Shown: positions 1 through 6,987 of the stretch, one piece after another
Layout: every line of letters begins with the position of its first letter
Numbering within the stretch: position 1 is the first letter of the stretch
From: an uncultured bacterium
Lineage (GTDB): Bacteria; Bacteroidota; Bacteroidia; Sphingobacteriales; Sphingobacteriaceae
DNA: 9,650 bases
Reading direction: 5' to 3'
Assembly (NCBI GenBank): GCA_903958995.1
Contig: CAJBVG010000220.1
Span: forward strand, 1-9,650
Translations under genes and position numbers: made by a program
Notes under the pieces: model-generated
What the model saw: the letters and a program-made list of their open reading frames with translations, nothing else
Told to the model about the DNA's origin: nothing
Database searches by the model: none

Positions 1-898
1 AAGCATAAGGTACACCTAAACGATTTGAGAAAAATTCAATCATCTCTGGAGTTTTACCGAAAATTAATTTTGCATAGGGAGCAAATGCTGGTTCCATGTA
101 GTAGTTAACTTCCATGTTTCTCCATTTGTCTTTATACACAGTGAATTTCCCACCACCTAGAAATACTAAGTAAGGAGCATGCGGTAAATCTTGTTTCCAA
201 TAATCGGTACGAGTACCATTAGATTGATTTGTAGAATATACTAAACGACCATTTGATAAGGTTACGAAAGAAGTATCAACAGTAATGGCAATTTCTTGAG
301 TGAAGCGTTCGTTACCTGCTTCTATTGTTGGAAACCAACATGAGTTCGATTCCGTTTCTCCTTGTGTCCAAAATTCTTTAGGCTTGTATTGATTTTTTCC
401 ATCCGGATTAATAAAATAAAACCCCTTATCGGAAGTAATAGCTGCACTGCCCTTAATCTTTATACGATTAGGCATTGCTACATAATCAACAAAGACATCA
501 TAACTTTCTTCTTTGGTAAATTTCTTACCAAGGTTGATGATTAACTTATAGCCATCATAAGTATACTCTGCTTTTTTATTATTGATTTTAACTTCGTTTA
601 TTTTATATCCTTTGGCGTCTAATTCTAATACGTTAGTTGCATAAAAATATGGACGAACTTTTAGATTTGCTTTACCATATACAAAACAGCTATCCCAATT
701 TAAGTTGATATCTAATTTTGTGTGAAGTATATCTGATTTACGAGTATAAGAAGAAAAATAATTTTTCTTTGGTGTTTCACTCTTTACTGTAACCTCTGGT
801 AAATTAACCTCCACTTTTGCAGAGTTATCATTTCTAACTTTACAAGCACTAATAACGATAGCTACAATGCTTACACTAACTACTAATTTCAACTTCAT
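1..898 (-). CDS. M1-family metallopeptidase lipoprotein, N-terminal part (C-terminus beyond left window edge)
   Basis: Open frame of 299 codons from the ATG at 898 to the window edge with no stop, so the gene is partial at its 3' end. The start MKLKLVVSVSIVAIVISAC is a lipoprotein signal with a lipobox ISAC, so Cys19 should be lipidated. The mature part has the beta-rich layout of the N-terminal domain of M1 aminopeptidases. WTQGETESNSCWFP (residues 177-190) corresponds to the conserved Q-x-E substrate-binding strand of M1 enzymes. LGVPYA at the edge is where the family normally runs into the GAMEN and HExxH zinc motifs, so the catalytic centre is not visible here. The gene follows the TlpA-like gene by 6 bases on the same strand and is probably cotranscribed. 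Likely role: periplasmic or outer-membrane zinc aminopeptidase. Family assignment is strong; substrate is unknown, and activity cannot be judged without the missing part. Confidence 0.88.
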   Translation of the reverse strand, partial: MKLKLVVSVSIVAIVISACKVRNDNSAKVEVNLPEVTVKSETPKKNYFSSYTRKSDILHTKLDINLNWDSCFVYGKANLKVRPYFYATNVLELDAKGYKINEVKINNKKAEYTYDGYKLIINLGKKFTKEESYDVFVDYVAMPNRIKIKGSAAITSDKGFYFINPDGKNQYKPKEFWTQGETESNSCWFPTIEAGNERFTQEIAITVDTSFVTLSNGRLVYSTNQSNGTRTDYWKQDLPHAPYLVFLGGGKFTVYKDKWRNMEVNYYMEPAFAPYAKLIFGKTPEMIEFFSNRLGVPYA

Positions 899-904
899 CG
901 ATTT

Positions 905-2158
905 TTATTTTTCGGATAATAATTTTTTAATAAATGATTCAAATTCAGCTTTGAATTCTATGTAATGTTTCCCGGTAGCTGGACCAGAATAGCCGGTATG
1001 AATTTTTCTAACCTTCCCATGTTTATCAATAATAATCATTGTTGGGAAAGCTAAGAAATTTTTAAGCATCGGTAACGACTCATTTACAAAACCCTTTTTA
1101 TTTGAACCTGGTATTAATAGTTCATATGGGATTTGTAATCTATTTTTCATTTTAGTGACATTGTTTGCAGCAACTTCAAAATCTTCACTACGCTCATAAC
1201 ACAGTCCAATAACTTCTAGTCCTTCTGCTTTAATATTATTGTAGAAAGGAACAAGATAACTTGTTTCATCCATACAATTCGGGCACCAGGTACCCATAAT
1301 TTGAATAACAACTACTTTGTTATCGTATCTGCTATCTGTTAAAGAAATTAATTTACCATCTATATTTTTAAATTGAAATTCGAGTTTATCAATTCCATCC
1401 TTTAAAAATGTAAGGCTATCTGCATTTGGGAGTTTAGCTAAATCATTTCGCTTAGCAGTCCAAAGTTGTTTGCCACTCCAACCAGAATAAAGGCTTGCAT
1501 TAATAATAGAATTATTATCAGCAGAAAGTTCAGCTTTAAATAGATAGGCATGAGATCCATCAAAAGTCGATAAAGATAACTCCTTGCCGTTTGTTGTGCC
1601 TTCTAAATAACGATAGTCGCCAGTGGTAGAAAGAAATGTACCGTAGATTTTATTCTTAACGATTTTAAATTCACCAATAGCAATTGAGGTATCCGTAAAT
1701 TCTTCATTAGTAAAAATAGCATCCCATGTTCCAGCAATATTTTTATTTGCAATAGTATCACTCTCAAAACGATTTTCGATTCCGTAATATGCTTTTACAG
1801 GCATACTCACTGTATGATCGGGATATATTCTTGTCCAACGACCTACCAACGAATCGCCAGTAACATGTACCATAAATTCCGAGTCGAAAAATGGCATATT
1901 GATTTTTAAGCTATCACCAGCAATAATGAGCTCGTCAACTTTTAGACGTTCCTCTGCATTTTGAATTAGCAATACTTGTTTCCCATCCTCACAAATCACT
2001 TCAAAAATAAATGGAATACTAATTCCATCTTTTGTAAACAGCTCGGCTTTCCAGAACCCTTTCTTTAGGTTGGAGCACTTTTGATGGGTACAGTTTATAT
2101 TACTAAAAGTAGTGATAAGTAGTATAATAAATATGTAAAATCTGCGCAAATTCCTCAT
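905..2158 (-). CDS. TlpA-like thioredoxin-fold lipoprotein with N-terminal beta-rich repeat region
   Basis: 417 residues. The hydrophobic leader (about residues 5-20) ends in SNINC, a weak lipobox with Cys23 as candidate lipid site. The C-terminal third (about 255-417) is a TlpA/ResA-type thioredoxin fold: redox motif WCPNC at 291-295, strand VVVIQIMGT before it, and the expected cis-Pro in FPT (371-373) followed by MIIIDKHGKV. It should act as a thiol-disulfide oxidoreductase or cytochrome-maturation-type reductase outside the cytoplasm. Residues about 33-240 look like two beta-rich units. One starts GFWKAEL and ends LVGRW; the other starts GTWDAIF and ends near LWTAKRN. They may be an ancient duplication of a lipocalin-like barrel. 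Similar N-terminal regions accompany TlpA domains in other Bacteroidota. The M1 peptidase gene lies 6 bases downstream. Redox activity is well supported; partner and substrate are not known. Confidence 0.88.
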   Translation of the reverse strand: MRNLRRFYIFIILLITTFSNINCTHQKCSNLKKGFWKAELFTKDGISIPFIFEVICEDGKQVLLIQNAEERLKVDELIIAGDSLKINMPFFDSEFMVHVTGDSLVGRWTRIYPDHTVSMPVKAYYGIENRFESDTIANKNIAGTWDAIFTNEEFTDTSIAIGEFKIVKNKIYGTFLSTTGDYRYLEGTTNGKELSLSTFDGSHAYLFKAELSADNNSIINASLYSGWSGKQLWTAKRNDLAKLPNADSLTFLKDGIDKLEFQFKNIDGKLISLTDSRYDNKVVVIQIMGTWCPNCMDETSYLVPFYNNIKAEGLEVIGLCYERSEDFEVAANNVTKMKNRLQIPYELLIPGSNKKGFVNESLPMLKNFLAFPTMIIIDKHGKVRKIHTGYSGPATGKHYIEFKAEFESFIKKLLSEK

Positions 2159-2248
2159 TTATATAGTTATAAAGGTGTTAAAGTTAAGAAACCTTTTAAT
2201 AAATCTGATAAAAATATCTATATTGCTAACCTATTTAACAAAATAAAA
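2159..2248. promoter_or_regulatory. Divergent intergenic region; weak minus-strand promoter candidate
   Basis: This 90-base A+T-rich gap separates the divergent TlpA-like and SPOR-like genes, so promoters for both should lie here. On the minus strand, TAACTTTA (2186 down to 2179) matches the Bacteroidota -7 element TAnnTTTG at five of six fixed positions. It would give a leader of about 15 bases for the TlpA-like gene, but no TTG sits at the expected -33 spacing. On the plus strand no good element was found; TATATTG near 2219-2225 is one T short of the consensus. Both starts lack a clear Shine-Dalgarno sequence and sit behind A-rich stretches. Confidence 0.3.
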
Positions 2249-2845
2249 ATGAAAGCACTCAGAGTACTTAGCGTATTATTAATTCTAACCATTACTCCAG
2301 CATTTCTATTTGCTCAAGTAGCGGCAGAAAAGAAAAAGCTAAAAAAAGAATTAAGAATGTATCGTAAGATGAAACCCATGGAAATTCGTTCTATGAAAAT
2401 GAATTACGATAACAAACTTAAAGACAAGAAAAATCAAGAATTGATTTACAAACAAATGCAACGCAAATACGATTCATTACAAAACGTATTAAATGCAAAT
2501 AGTTCAAAAATGAGTCAGTTAGAAGTTCAACTTTTACAAGCACAAGCTGCATCATTAAATGCAAAACCTGCCGGTGCAAAAGGGTATTATTACCGAGTAC
2601 AATTAGGTGCATATAAATTTTACGATATCAAATCTAAAAACTCAAGCGACGAATCTTTCAGTGCGGAGAGCACACCAGAAATGGACAAGATGACTGTTGG
2701 TTTATTTTATACACTAGCAGAAGCAGATCAATTTAAAGAAGATGTACGTAGTATGGGTATTAAAGATGCATATGTAGTTCCATTTAAAGATGGCAAACGC
2801 GTAACACATAAGGAAGCTGCTGAAGGGCTTAAGAAATCGAAATAA
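2249..2845 (+). CDS. Secreted coiled-coil protein with SPOR-like C-terminal region
   Basis: 198 residues. MKALRVLSVLLILTITPAFLFAQ is a clear Sec signal peptide, with probable cleavage just after the Ala22-Gln23 region. Residues about 26-105 are highly charged (EKKKLKKELRMYRKMK) and then heptad-like, suggesting a coiled coil. Residues about 112-190 begin with GYYYRVQLGAY and continue with VGLFYTLAEADQFKEDVRSMGIKDAYVVPFKDG. This resembles SPOR-type peptidoglycan-binding domains: an RVQLGAY strand, then a helix over residues leading to a PFKDG strand. Bacteroidota homologues are sometimes labelled 'Ezrin/radixin/moesin family', which reflects only the coiled coil. Likely a periplasmic, cell-wall-associated protein. 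Its stop codon forms the left end of the repeat/terminator junction. SPOR assignment is inferred from pattern only. Confidence 0.8.
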   Translation: MKALRVLSVLLILTITPAFLFAQVAAEKKKLKKELRMYRKMKPMEIRSMKMNYDNKLKDKKNQELIYKQMQRKYDSLQNVLNANSSKMSQLEVQLLQAQAASLNAKPAGAKGYYYRVQLGAYKFYDIKSKNSSDESFSAESTPEMDKMTVGLFYTLAEADQFKEDVRSMGIKDAYVVPFKDGKRVTHKEAAEGLKKSK

Positions 2846-2985
2846 CGAATTAGCGAACTGACGAATTAGCGAATTAGCGAAAAATAAAAAAAGTCCTCCG
2901 TGAAAACGTGAGGACTTTTTTATTTAATGAATATTTTAATTTGTGTTTTGCAAATTCGCTAGTTCGCAAATTCGAATCTTCGTTA
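2843..2985. repeat. Imperfect inverted repeat of 8-base units framing the convergent terminator
   Basis: Left arm 2843-2878 reads TAAC followed by four 8-base units: GAATTAGC, GAACTGAC, GAATTAGC, GAATTAGC. Right arm, read on the minus strand from 2985 to 2950, reads TAAC, GAAGATTC, GAATTTGC, GAACTAGC, GAATTTGC. All eight units fit GAAnnnnC and seven have T at position 5. The arms match at 27 of 36 positions, with perfect 7-base ends TAACGAA. The TAA of each end is the stop codon of the adjacent gene, on both sides. The arms flank the rho-independent terminator. The sequence shows the repeat directly; its origin (a REP/MITE-like element, slippage, or a structural DNA/RNA role) is unknown. Confidence 0.85.
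2886..2921. terminator. Bidirectional rho-independent terminator
   Basis: Seven A (2886-2892), then stem GTCCTC (2893-2898), CGT (2899-2901), loop GAAA-type, ACG (2906-2908), a bulged T (2909), GAGGAC (2910-2915) and six T (2916-2921). The A and T tracts let it work in both directions. It is placed midway between the convergent SPOR-like gene (plus) and acyl-CoA dehydrogenase gene (minus), ending both transcription units. Confidence 0.92.
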
Positions 2986-4122
2986 TTTAAGGATTTCTCT
3001 TGAAATTACAATTCTCTGAATCTCAGAAGTACCTTCATAAATTTGAGTAATTTTCGCATCACGCATTAAACGTTCTACGTGGAATTCTTTTACGAATCCG
3101 TAACCACCATGAATCTGAACTGCTTCAACAGTTGTGCGCATCGCTGTTTCTGAAGCGAATAATTTCGCCATAGAACTTGCTTGTGCATAATCCATTTTTT
3201 TGTCTTTCATCCAAGCAGATTTTAAACACAACAAACGAGCAGCTTCAATTTCTGTAGCCATGTCTGCTAATTTAAATTGTATTGCTTGGTGATTAGAGAT
3301 AGTTGTTCCGAATGCTTTACGTTCTTTAGAATAAGCAAGGGCTAATTCATATGCACCACTAGCAATTCCTAATGCTTGCGAAGCAATACCAATTCGTCCA
3401 CCTGCTAATGTTTTCATTGCAAATTTAAAACCGAAACCATCTTCACCAATTCTATTTTCTTTAGGGACTTTAACATCCGTAAACATTAATGAATGTGTAT
3501 CTGATCCTCTAATTCCCAATTTATTTTCTTTTAGACCAACTTCGAAACCAGGCATTCCTTTTTCTACGATTAAGGCATTAATACCACGGTGACCTTTAGC
3601 TACATCAGTTTGTGCAATTACGATGTAATATTCTGCACTGCCTCCATTTGTAATCCAGTTTTTGGTACCATTTAATAAGTAATAATCACCTTTGTCTTCG
3701 GCAGTAGTACGTTGCATGGTAGCATCAGAACCTGCTTCTGGTTCCGACAAACAAAATGCACCGATTTTTTGACCAGATGCCAAAGGCACTAAATATTTTT
3801 GTTTTTGTTCTTCCGAACCGTATGCTTCTAAACCGTAACACACTAATGAGTTATTTACCGAAACTACAACCGATGCAGAAGCATCTACTTTCGATAATTC
3901 TTCCATTGCTAATACGTAAGAAATAGTATCTAAACCAGCTCCTCCGTATTTAGGGTCAACCATCATTCCTAAGAAACCTAGTTCACCTAATTTCTTAATT
4001 TGTTCTGCTGGAAATTTTTGATGTTCATCACGTTCGATAACACCAGGTTTTAATTCATTCTGCGCGAAATCTCTCGCAGCTTGTTGAATCATTAAGTGTT
4101 CTTCAGATAATTCGAAATGCAT
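2983..4122 (-). CDS. Acyl-CoA dehydrogenase (short-chain/butyryl-CoA type)
   Basis: 379 residues, the usual length for this flavoprotein family. It oxidises an acyl-CoA thioester to the trans-2-enoyl-CoA using FAD and passes electrons to ETF. FCLSEPEAGSDA (123-134) is the first family signature and contacts FAD and substrate. The second signature spans QIHGGYGFVKEFHVERLMRD (336-355). The catalytic base is Glu363 in IYEGTSEIQR, the position used by short- and medium-chain enzymes and not by isovaleryl or long-chain ones. WITNG (156-160) is the usual FAD-binding strand. It is the last gene of the panC operon, 6 bases after the heptose adenylyltransferase gene, and ends at the bidirectional terminator. 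Its stop codon is the right end of the inverted repeat. Family is certain; chain-length preference (butyryl or branched short chain) is inferred from similarity of motifs. Confidence 0.95.
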   Translation of the reverse strand: MHFELSEEHLMIQQAARDFAQNELKPGVIERDEHQKFPAEQIKKLGELGFLGMMVDPKYGGAGLDTISYVLAMEELSKVDASASVVVSVNNSLVCYGLEAYGSEEQKQKYLVPLASGQKIGAFCLSEPEAGSDATMQRTTAEDKGDYYLLNGTKNWITNGGSAEYYIVIAQTDVAKGHRGINALIVEKGMPGFEVGLKENKLGIRGSDTHSLMFTDVKVPKENRIGEDGFGFKFAMKTLAGGRIGIASQALGIASGAYELALAYSKERKAFGTTISNHQAIQFKLADMATEIEAARLLCLKSAWMKDKKMDYAQASSMAKLFASETAMRTTVEAVQIHGGYGFVKEFHVERLMRDAKITQIYEGTSEIQRIVISREILK

Positions 4123-4128
4123 AAGATA

Positions 4129-4635
4129 TTATTTAGTGTTTATAATTTTATTAATAATGTTTGTGCTTGAATAGCCCTCCATAAAATCCATAGTTTCTAC
4201 TCGTCCGCCATTCGCAATAACGACATCGGCACCTACAATTTTATCGATACTATAATCACTTCCTTTTACTAAGATATCAGGTTTTAAAAAATCAATCAAC
4301 TCGAAAGGTGTTTCTTCATCAAACAGAACAACAGCATCTACAAAAAACATCGATGCTAACACCTCCGCTCTTGATAGCTCATCTTGTAATGGGCGCGAAG
4401 GGCCTTTAATACGAGATACTGATTGATCGGTGTTTAAGCCAATAATCATTTTATCTCCTAATGATGAAGCTCTCGATAAATAATTTACATGCCCTCGGTG
4501 TACAAGATCGAAACAGCCATTGGTAAAAACAACTTTTTGACCAATGTAATGCCAAATTTTTAACATGCTTAATGCTTCTTCTCGACCAACAATTTTTGAA
4601 CGAAGTTTTTCGAATTTATCTACCGTAATTTTCAT
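4129..4635 (-). CDS. rfaE2: D-glycero-beta-D-manno-heptose 1-phosphate adenylyltransferase (stand-alone HldE C-terminal domain, RfaE2)
   Basis: 168 residues, matching only the adenylyltransferase half of E. coli HldE. It transfers AMP from ATP to heptose 1-phosphate to give ADP-heptose, a precursor for LPS core or other glycoconjugates. FTNGCFDLVHRGHV (37-50) contains the nucleotidyltransferase HxGH motif as HRGH (46-49). KGSDY (124-128) and GYSSTNII (154-161), the equivalent of the ISSTxII motif, complete the fold. The kinase half is absent from this window and is presumably a separate gene, as is common outside Proteobacteria. The ATG overlaps the stop of the upstream flippase-like gene by four bases (ATGA at 4635-4632), implying translational coupling. 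Members of this family can also act on glycerol phosphate or other sugar phosphates, so the heptose substrate is a family-based call. Confidence 0.88.
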   Translation of the reverse strand: MKITVDKFEKLRSKIVGREEALSMLKIWHYIGQKVVFTNGCFDLVHRGHVNYLSRASSLGDKMIIGLNTDQSVSRIKGPSRPLQDELSRAEVLASMFFVDAVVLFDEETPFELIDFLKPDILVKGSDYSIDKIVGADVVIANGGRVETMDFMEGYSSTNIINKIINTK

Positions 4636-5627
4636 TTTTTCTTATTGTTTATAAATATAAATAATAAGCTGATGCTTCCAACGACTAATATGGATAATAT
4701 TTGTGAGGAGTGATTTAAAGTAGCATAGGTTAAGCCATCTGCCGATTGTATTCCGTAGACTAACAGACCTAATTGAATAGCCGCTTCATAAGCACCTATT
4801 CCACCTTGTACTGGTGCCGACATTCCCACACCACCAACTGCCATAATAAATAATGCAGAACTCATTGTTAAACCTGAAGTTGGTTCAATAGCAAAGAAGC
4901 AAAGCCAAGTTGATAAGGTGTATAAAGCCCATATCATTAAGGAATAGAAAATAAACAATCCCTTATTTCCCATTTTGCCAACAGAAAATACTCCATCCTT
5001 AAACCCTAATATAATGCTTACAATTTTCGAATAAAGTTTATTGCTCATTAATGATTGGTGATATTTTTTTACCAACCAAAGTGCAACAACAAATAATATA
5101 AATAGTATTACCGAAAGACCTATCCACGATTGTGCATTTTGTGCTTTCTCGATGTAAGGATTTATAATGTTGATGAATAAAAAATCTTTGATAGTATTGT
5201 ATTCAATCAGTACTGAAAGAATTAGAATGCCTAGTAAAAAAAGGACATCAATAATTCGTTCGATAATAACAGTGCCGATTAATGTGTTCACAGGGATGTT
5301 ATCTGTTTTTACTAATACCCCACAACGAGAAACCTCTCCCATACGAGGAACAGCCAAATTGGATAAATAGCCAATCATAACAGCATGAAAAGTATTGATT
5401 TTACTAGGAGAATAGCCTAATGGTTTCATTAACATTCTCCAACGTAAACCACGAATGTAATGAGCAATTAAAGAAACGATTACCGAAAGGATTACCCAAT
5501 TGTAATTCGCATTTTTTAAATCAGAAACTATTTTAGAAAGATCTTGCCCACGAAAAGCTAACCAGAGTAATGTAGCACCAATGCCCAGTAAAATAACATA
5601 CTTTAATATTGGGACAATTTTTTTCAT
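4632..5627 (-). CDS. Flippase-like integral membrane protein (lysylphosphatidylglycerol synthase TM family, UPF0104)
   Basis: 331 residues with roughly seven to eight hydrophobic helices, for example about 7-26, 43-61, 120-141, 169-187, 225-247, 256-272 and 308-327. Conserved signatures of the LPG_synthase_TM/UPF0104 family are visible: LRWRMLM (61-67), VPRMGEVSR (93-101) and GGIGAYEAA (275-283). The family includes the membrane half of MprF and several flippase-like proteins; this one lacks any soluble aminoacyl-transferase domain. It starts 8 bases after panD and ends inside the ATG of the heptose adenylyltransferase gene, so the operon location is firm. Likely an inner-membrane protein moving or modifying a lipid or lipid-linked glycan. 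The actual substrate cannot be read from the sequence. Confidence 0.88.
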   Translation of the reverse strand: MKKIVPILKYVILLGIGATLLWLAFRGQDLSKIVSDLKNANYNWVILSVIVSLIAHYIRGLRWRMLMKPLGYSPSKINTFHAVMIGYLSNLAVPRMGEVSRCGVLVKTDNIPVNTLIGTVIIERIIDVLFLLGILILSVLIEYNTIKDFLFINIINPYIEKAQNAQSWIGLSVILFILFVVALWLVKKYHQSLMSNKLYSKIVSIILGFKDGVFSVGKMGNKGLFIFYSLMIWALYTLSTWLCFFAIEPTSGLTMSSALFIMAVGGVGMSAPVQGGIGAYEAAIQLGLLVYGIQSADGLTYATLNHSSQILSILVVGSISLLFIFINNKKK

Positions 5628-5635
5628 TCTAAGAA

Positions 5636-5983
5636 TTATACCAAACGATTATTTGCATCTGGGAAAATAGAGATAGGCTCATGTTTTTTAGCTTCCTCAA
5701 AATCCATAATCGCATAAGAAATTACAATGATGACATCTCCAACTTGAGCTTTACGAGCAGCAGGCCCATTTAAACAAACGATGCCGGTTCCTCTTTCACC
5801 CTTAATAACGTAGGTTTCTAAGCGCTCCCCATTGTTCACATTCACCACTTGTACTTTTTCGTGCACAATTAAGTTTGCTGCATCCATTAAATCTTCATCA
5901 ATGGTTATGCTACCTACATAATTTAGCTCCGCTTGAGTAACTTTTGCTCTATGAATTTTTGATTTTAAAACTTCGATTTGCAT
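5636..5983 (-). CDS. panD: Aspartate 1-decarboxylase (pyruvoyl-dependent)
   Basis: 115 residues, a little shorter than E. coli PanD (about 126). It decarboxylates L-aspartate to beta-alanine for pantothenate synthesis. The self-processing site is YVGS with Gly24-Ser25: cleavage there makes the pyruvoyl group on the new N-terminus of the alpha chain, at the same residue number as in E. coli. Lys9 and His11 (KSKIHR), Arg54, Thr57 and Tyr58 (RLETYVI) and the NGPAAR loop (72-77) match active-site and processing residues. The gene lies 38 bases after panC, whose product uses the beta-alanine made here. A strong promoter-like sequence ends only 5 bases before the ATG, so it may also be expressed from its own nearly leaderless transcript. 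Assembly as a tetramer in the cytoplasm is known for the family. Confidence 0.97.
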   Translation of the reverse strand: MQIEVLKSKIHRAKVTQAELNYVGSITIDEDLMDAANLIVHEKVQVVNVNNGERLETYVIKGERGTGIVCLNGPAARKAQVGDVIIVISYAIMDFEEAKKHEPISIFPDANNRLV

Positions 5984-5988
5984 GGCCG

Positions 5989-6018
5989 CAAAGGTATGAT
6001 AATAATTGAAATTTTGAA
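5989..6018 (-). promoter_or_regulatory. Candidate panD promoter giving an almost leaderless mRNA
   Basis: Read on the minus strand, TACCTTTG (5996 down to 5989) matches the Bacteroidota -7 element TAnnTTTG at every fixed position. TTC (6018-6016) lies 19 bases upstream where TTG is expected, a one-base mismatch. Only CGGCC separates the -7 element from the panD ATG at 5983, so transcription should begin at or next to the start codon. It lies in the 38-base panC-panD gap. No start site has been measured. Confidence 0.55.
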
Positions 6019-6021
6019 TAA

Positions 6022-6873
6022 TTACGACTTAACGTACATATTGTCGATTAAGCGTGTAGTACCAAATTTAACAGCAATAATCATCAAAAGTTTATCATTT
6101 TGATTGATTTTTAAGACTTTTTGTAAGGTTTCTGGGTTCACTAAGTCGATGTACTCTAATTGTATACTCGGAATACTTTGTAAAATGGCATTTGCTTTTG
6201 CTAATAGATTTTCAAAATCGAACTCCTGATTATCAATCCCTGTTTTAACAGACATTAAAGCTTCGTAAATTTTCCCAGAGGCTAAGTGTTCAGCATCATT
6301 CAAACGAATATTCCTCGAACTCATTGCTAAACCGTTCTTTTCACGAATTATCGGACAAATATGTAATTCTATTGGAAGCTTGAAATCCTGTATTAAACGC
6401 TTTATAATAAGTGTTTGTTGAAAATCCTTTTGTCCAAAATAAGCATTATCGGGTTTTACGATGTTAAACAACTTATATACTACTTGACCAACACCTTTAA
6501 AATGACCAGGACGCATGGCACCTTCCCAAATATTCTCTAATTCGCCAAAAGTATGAGTCCAAGGAGTATTATCACCATAAATATCTTCTACTTCAGGTAA
6601 AAAGAGAATGCTACAACCCGCTTTTTCAAGCAGTTCCGTATCTTTTTCGATTGGGCGAGGATATTTTTCAAGATCTTTTGGATCGTTAAATTGAGTAGGA
6701 TTGACGAAAATACTGCAAATAACAACATCGTTTTCCTTTAGAGCAATTTCTAAAAGTGAGATATGTCCGGCGTGTAAAGCGCCCATAGTAGGCACGAAAC
6801 CGATTTTATTTCCGGATTGCTTGAGCGAGGAAAGTAATTCGACTAGCTCTTTAGAGGTTTTTACTATTTTCAA
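6022..6873 (-). CDS. panC: Pantothenate synthetase (pantoate--beta-alanine ligase), TTG start
   Basis: 283 residues, the normal length. It joins pantoate and beta-alanine with ATP, through pantoyl-adenylate, in the cytoplasm. Motifs: VPTMGALHAGH (27-37) with HxGH at 34-37, FVNPTQF (56-62), RPGHFKGV (121-128), YFGQKDFQQ (145-153), and IREKNGLAMSSRN (176-188), the KMSKS-like loop. The predicted start is TTG at 6873. Upstream the frame stays open to a stop at 6931-6933 but contains no ATG or GTG. The next ATG is Met30, inside the PTMGALH motif, so TTG giving MKIVKT is the only start that keeps the complete fold. No clear Shine-Dalgarno is visible before it. It is the first gene of the five-gene operon; panB is not in this window. 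Confidence 0.96.
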   Translation of the reverse strand: MKIVKTSKELVELLSSLKQSGNKIGFVPTMGALHAGHISLLEIALKENDVVICSIFVNPTQFNDPKDLEKYPRPIEKDTELLEKAGCSILFLPEVEDIYGDNTPWTHTFGELENIWEGAMRPGHFKGVGQVVYKLFNIVKPDNAYFGQKDFQQTLIIKRLIQDFKLPIELHICPIIREKNGLAMSSRNIRLNDAEHLASGKIYEALMSVKTGIDNQEFDFENLLAKANAILQSIPSIQLEYIDLVNPETLQKVLKINQNDKLLMIIAVKFGTTRLIDNMYVKS

Positions 6874-6940
6874 AACGTTGTCTAAAAGAGGGCTAAAATT
6901 GGAAAAAAATTTATAATAACAAGCATCCTTCTATAATTTG

Positions 6941-6971
6941 TTGAAAAAATTGAATATAATTAGTATATTTG
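6941..6971 (+). promoter_or_regulatory. Strong Bacteroidota-type promoter for the half glycogen synthase gene
   Basis: TTG (6941-6943), a 20-base spacer, then TATATTTG (6964-6971), a complete match to TAnnTTTG. Transcription should begin near 6976-6978, leaving a leader of roughly 50 bases before the ATG at 7029. This is the best promoter match in the window and also likely drives the DUF4270 gene. Confidence 0.7.
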
Positions 6972-6987
6972 CAGTCCCAATTCATTT

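Noticed and set aside
362..544. Short plus-strand open frame (60 codons)
   Set aside because: It lies antisense to the well-supported M1 peptidase frame, has no recognisable motif and no convincing start signal.
2418..2612. Short minus-strand open frame (64 codons)
   Set aside because: Antisense shadow of the SPOR-like gene; no protein features.
2847..2981. Period-8 repeats as a CRISPR array
   Set aside because: Units are 8 bases, contiguous without spacers, inverted across a terminator, and no cas genes are nearby.
5167..5370. Short plus-strand open frame (67 codons)
   Set aside because: Antisense shadow inside the flippase-like gene; low-complexity translation.
6701..6916. Short plus-strand open frame (71 codons)
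   Set aside because: Overlaps the conserved 5' end of panC on the opposite strand and has no family features.
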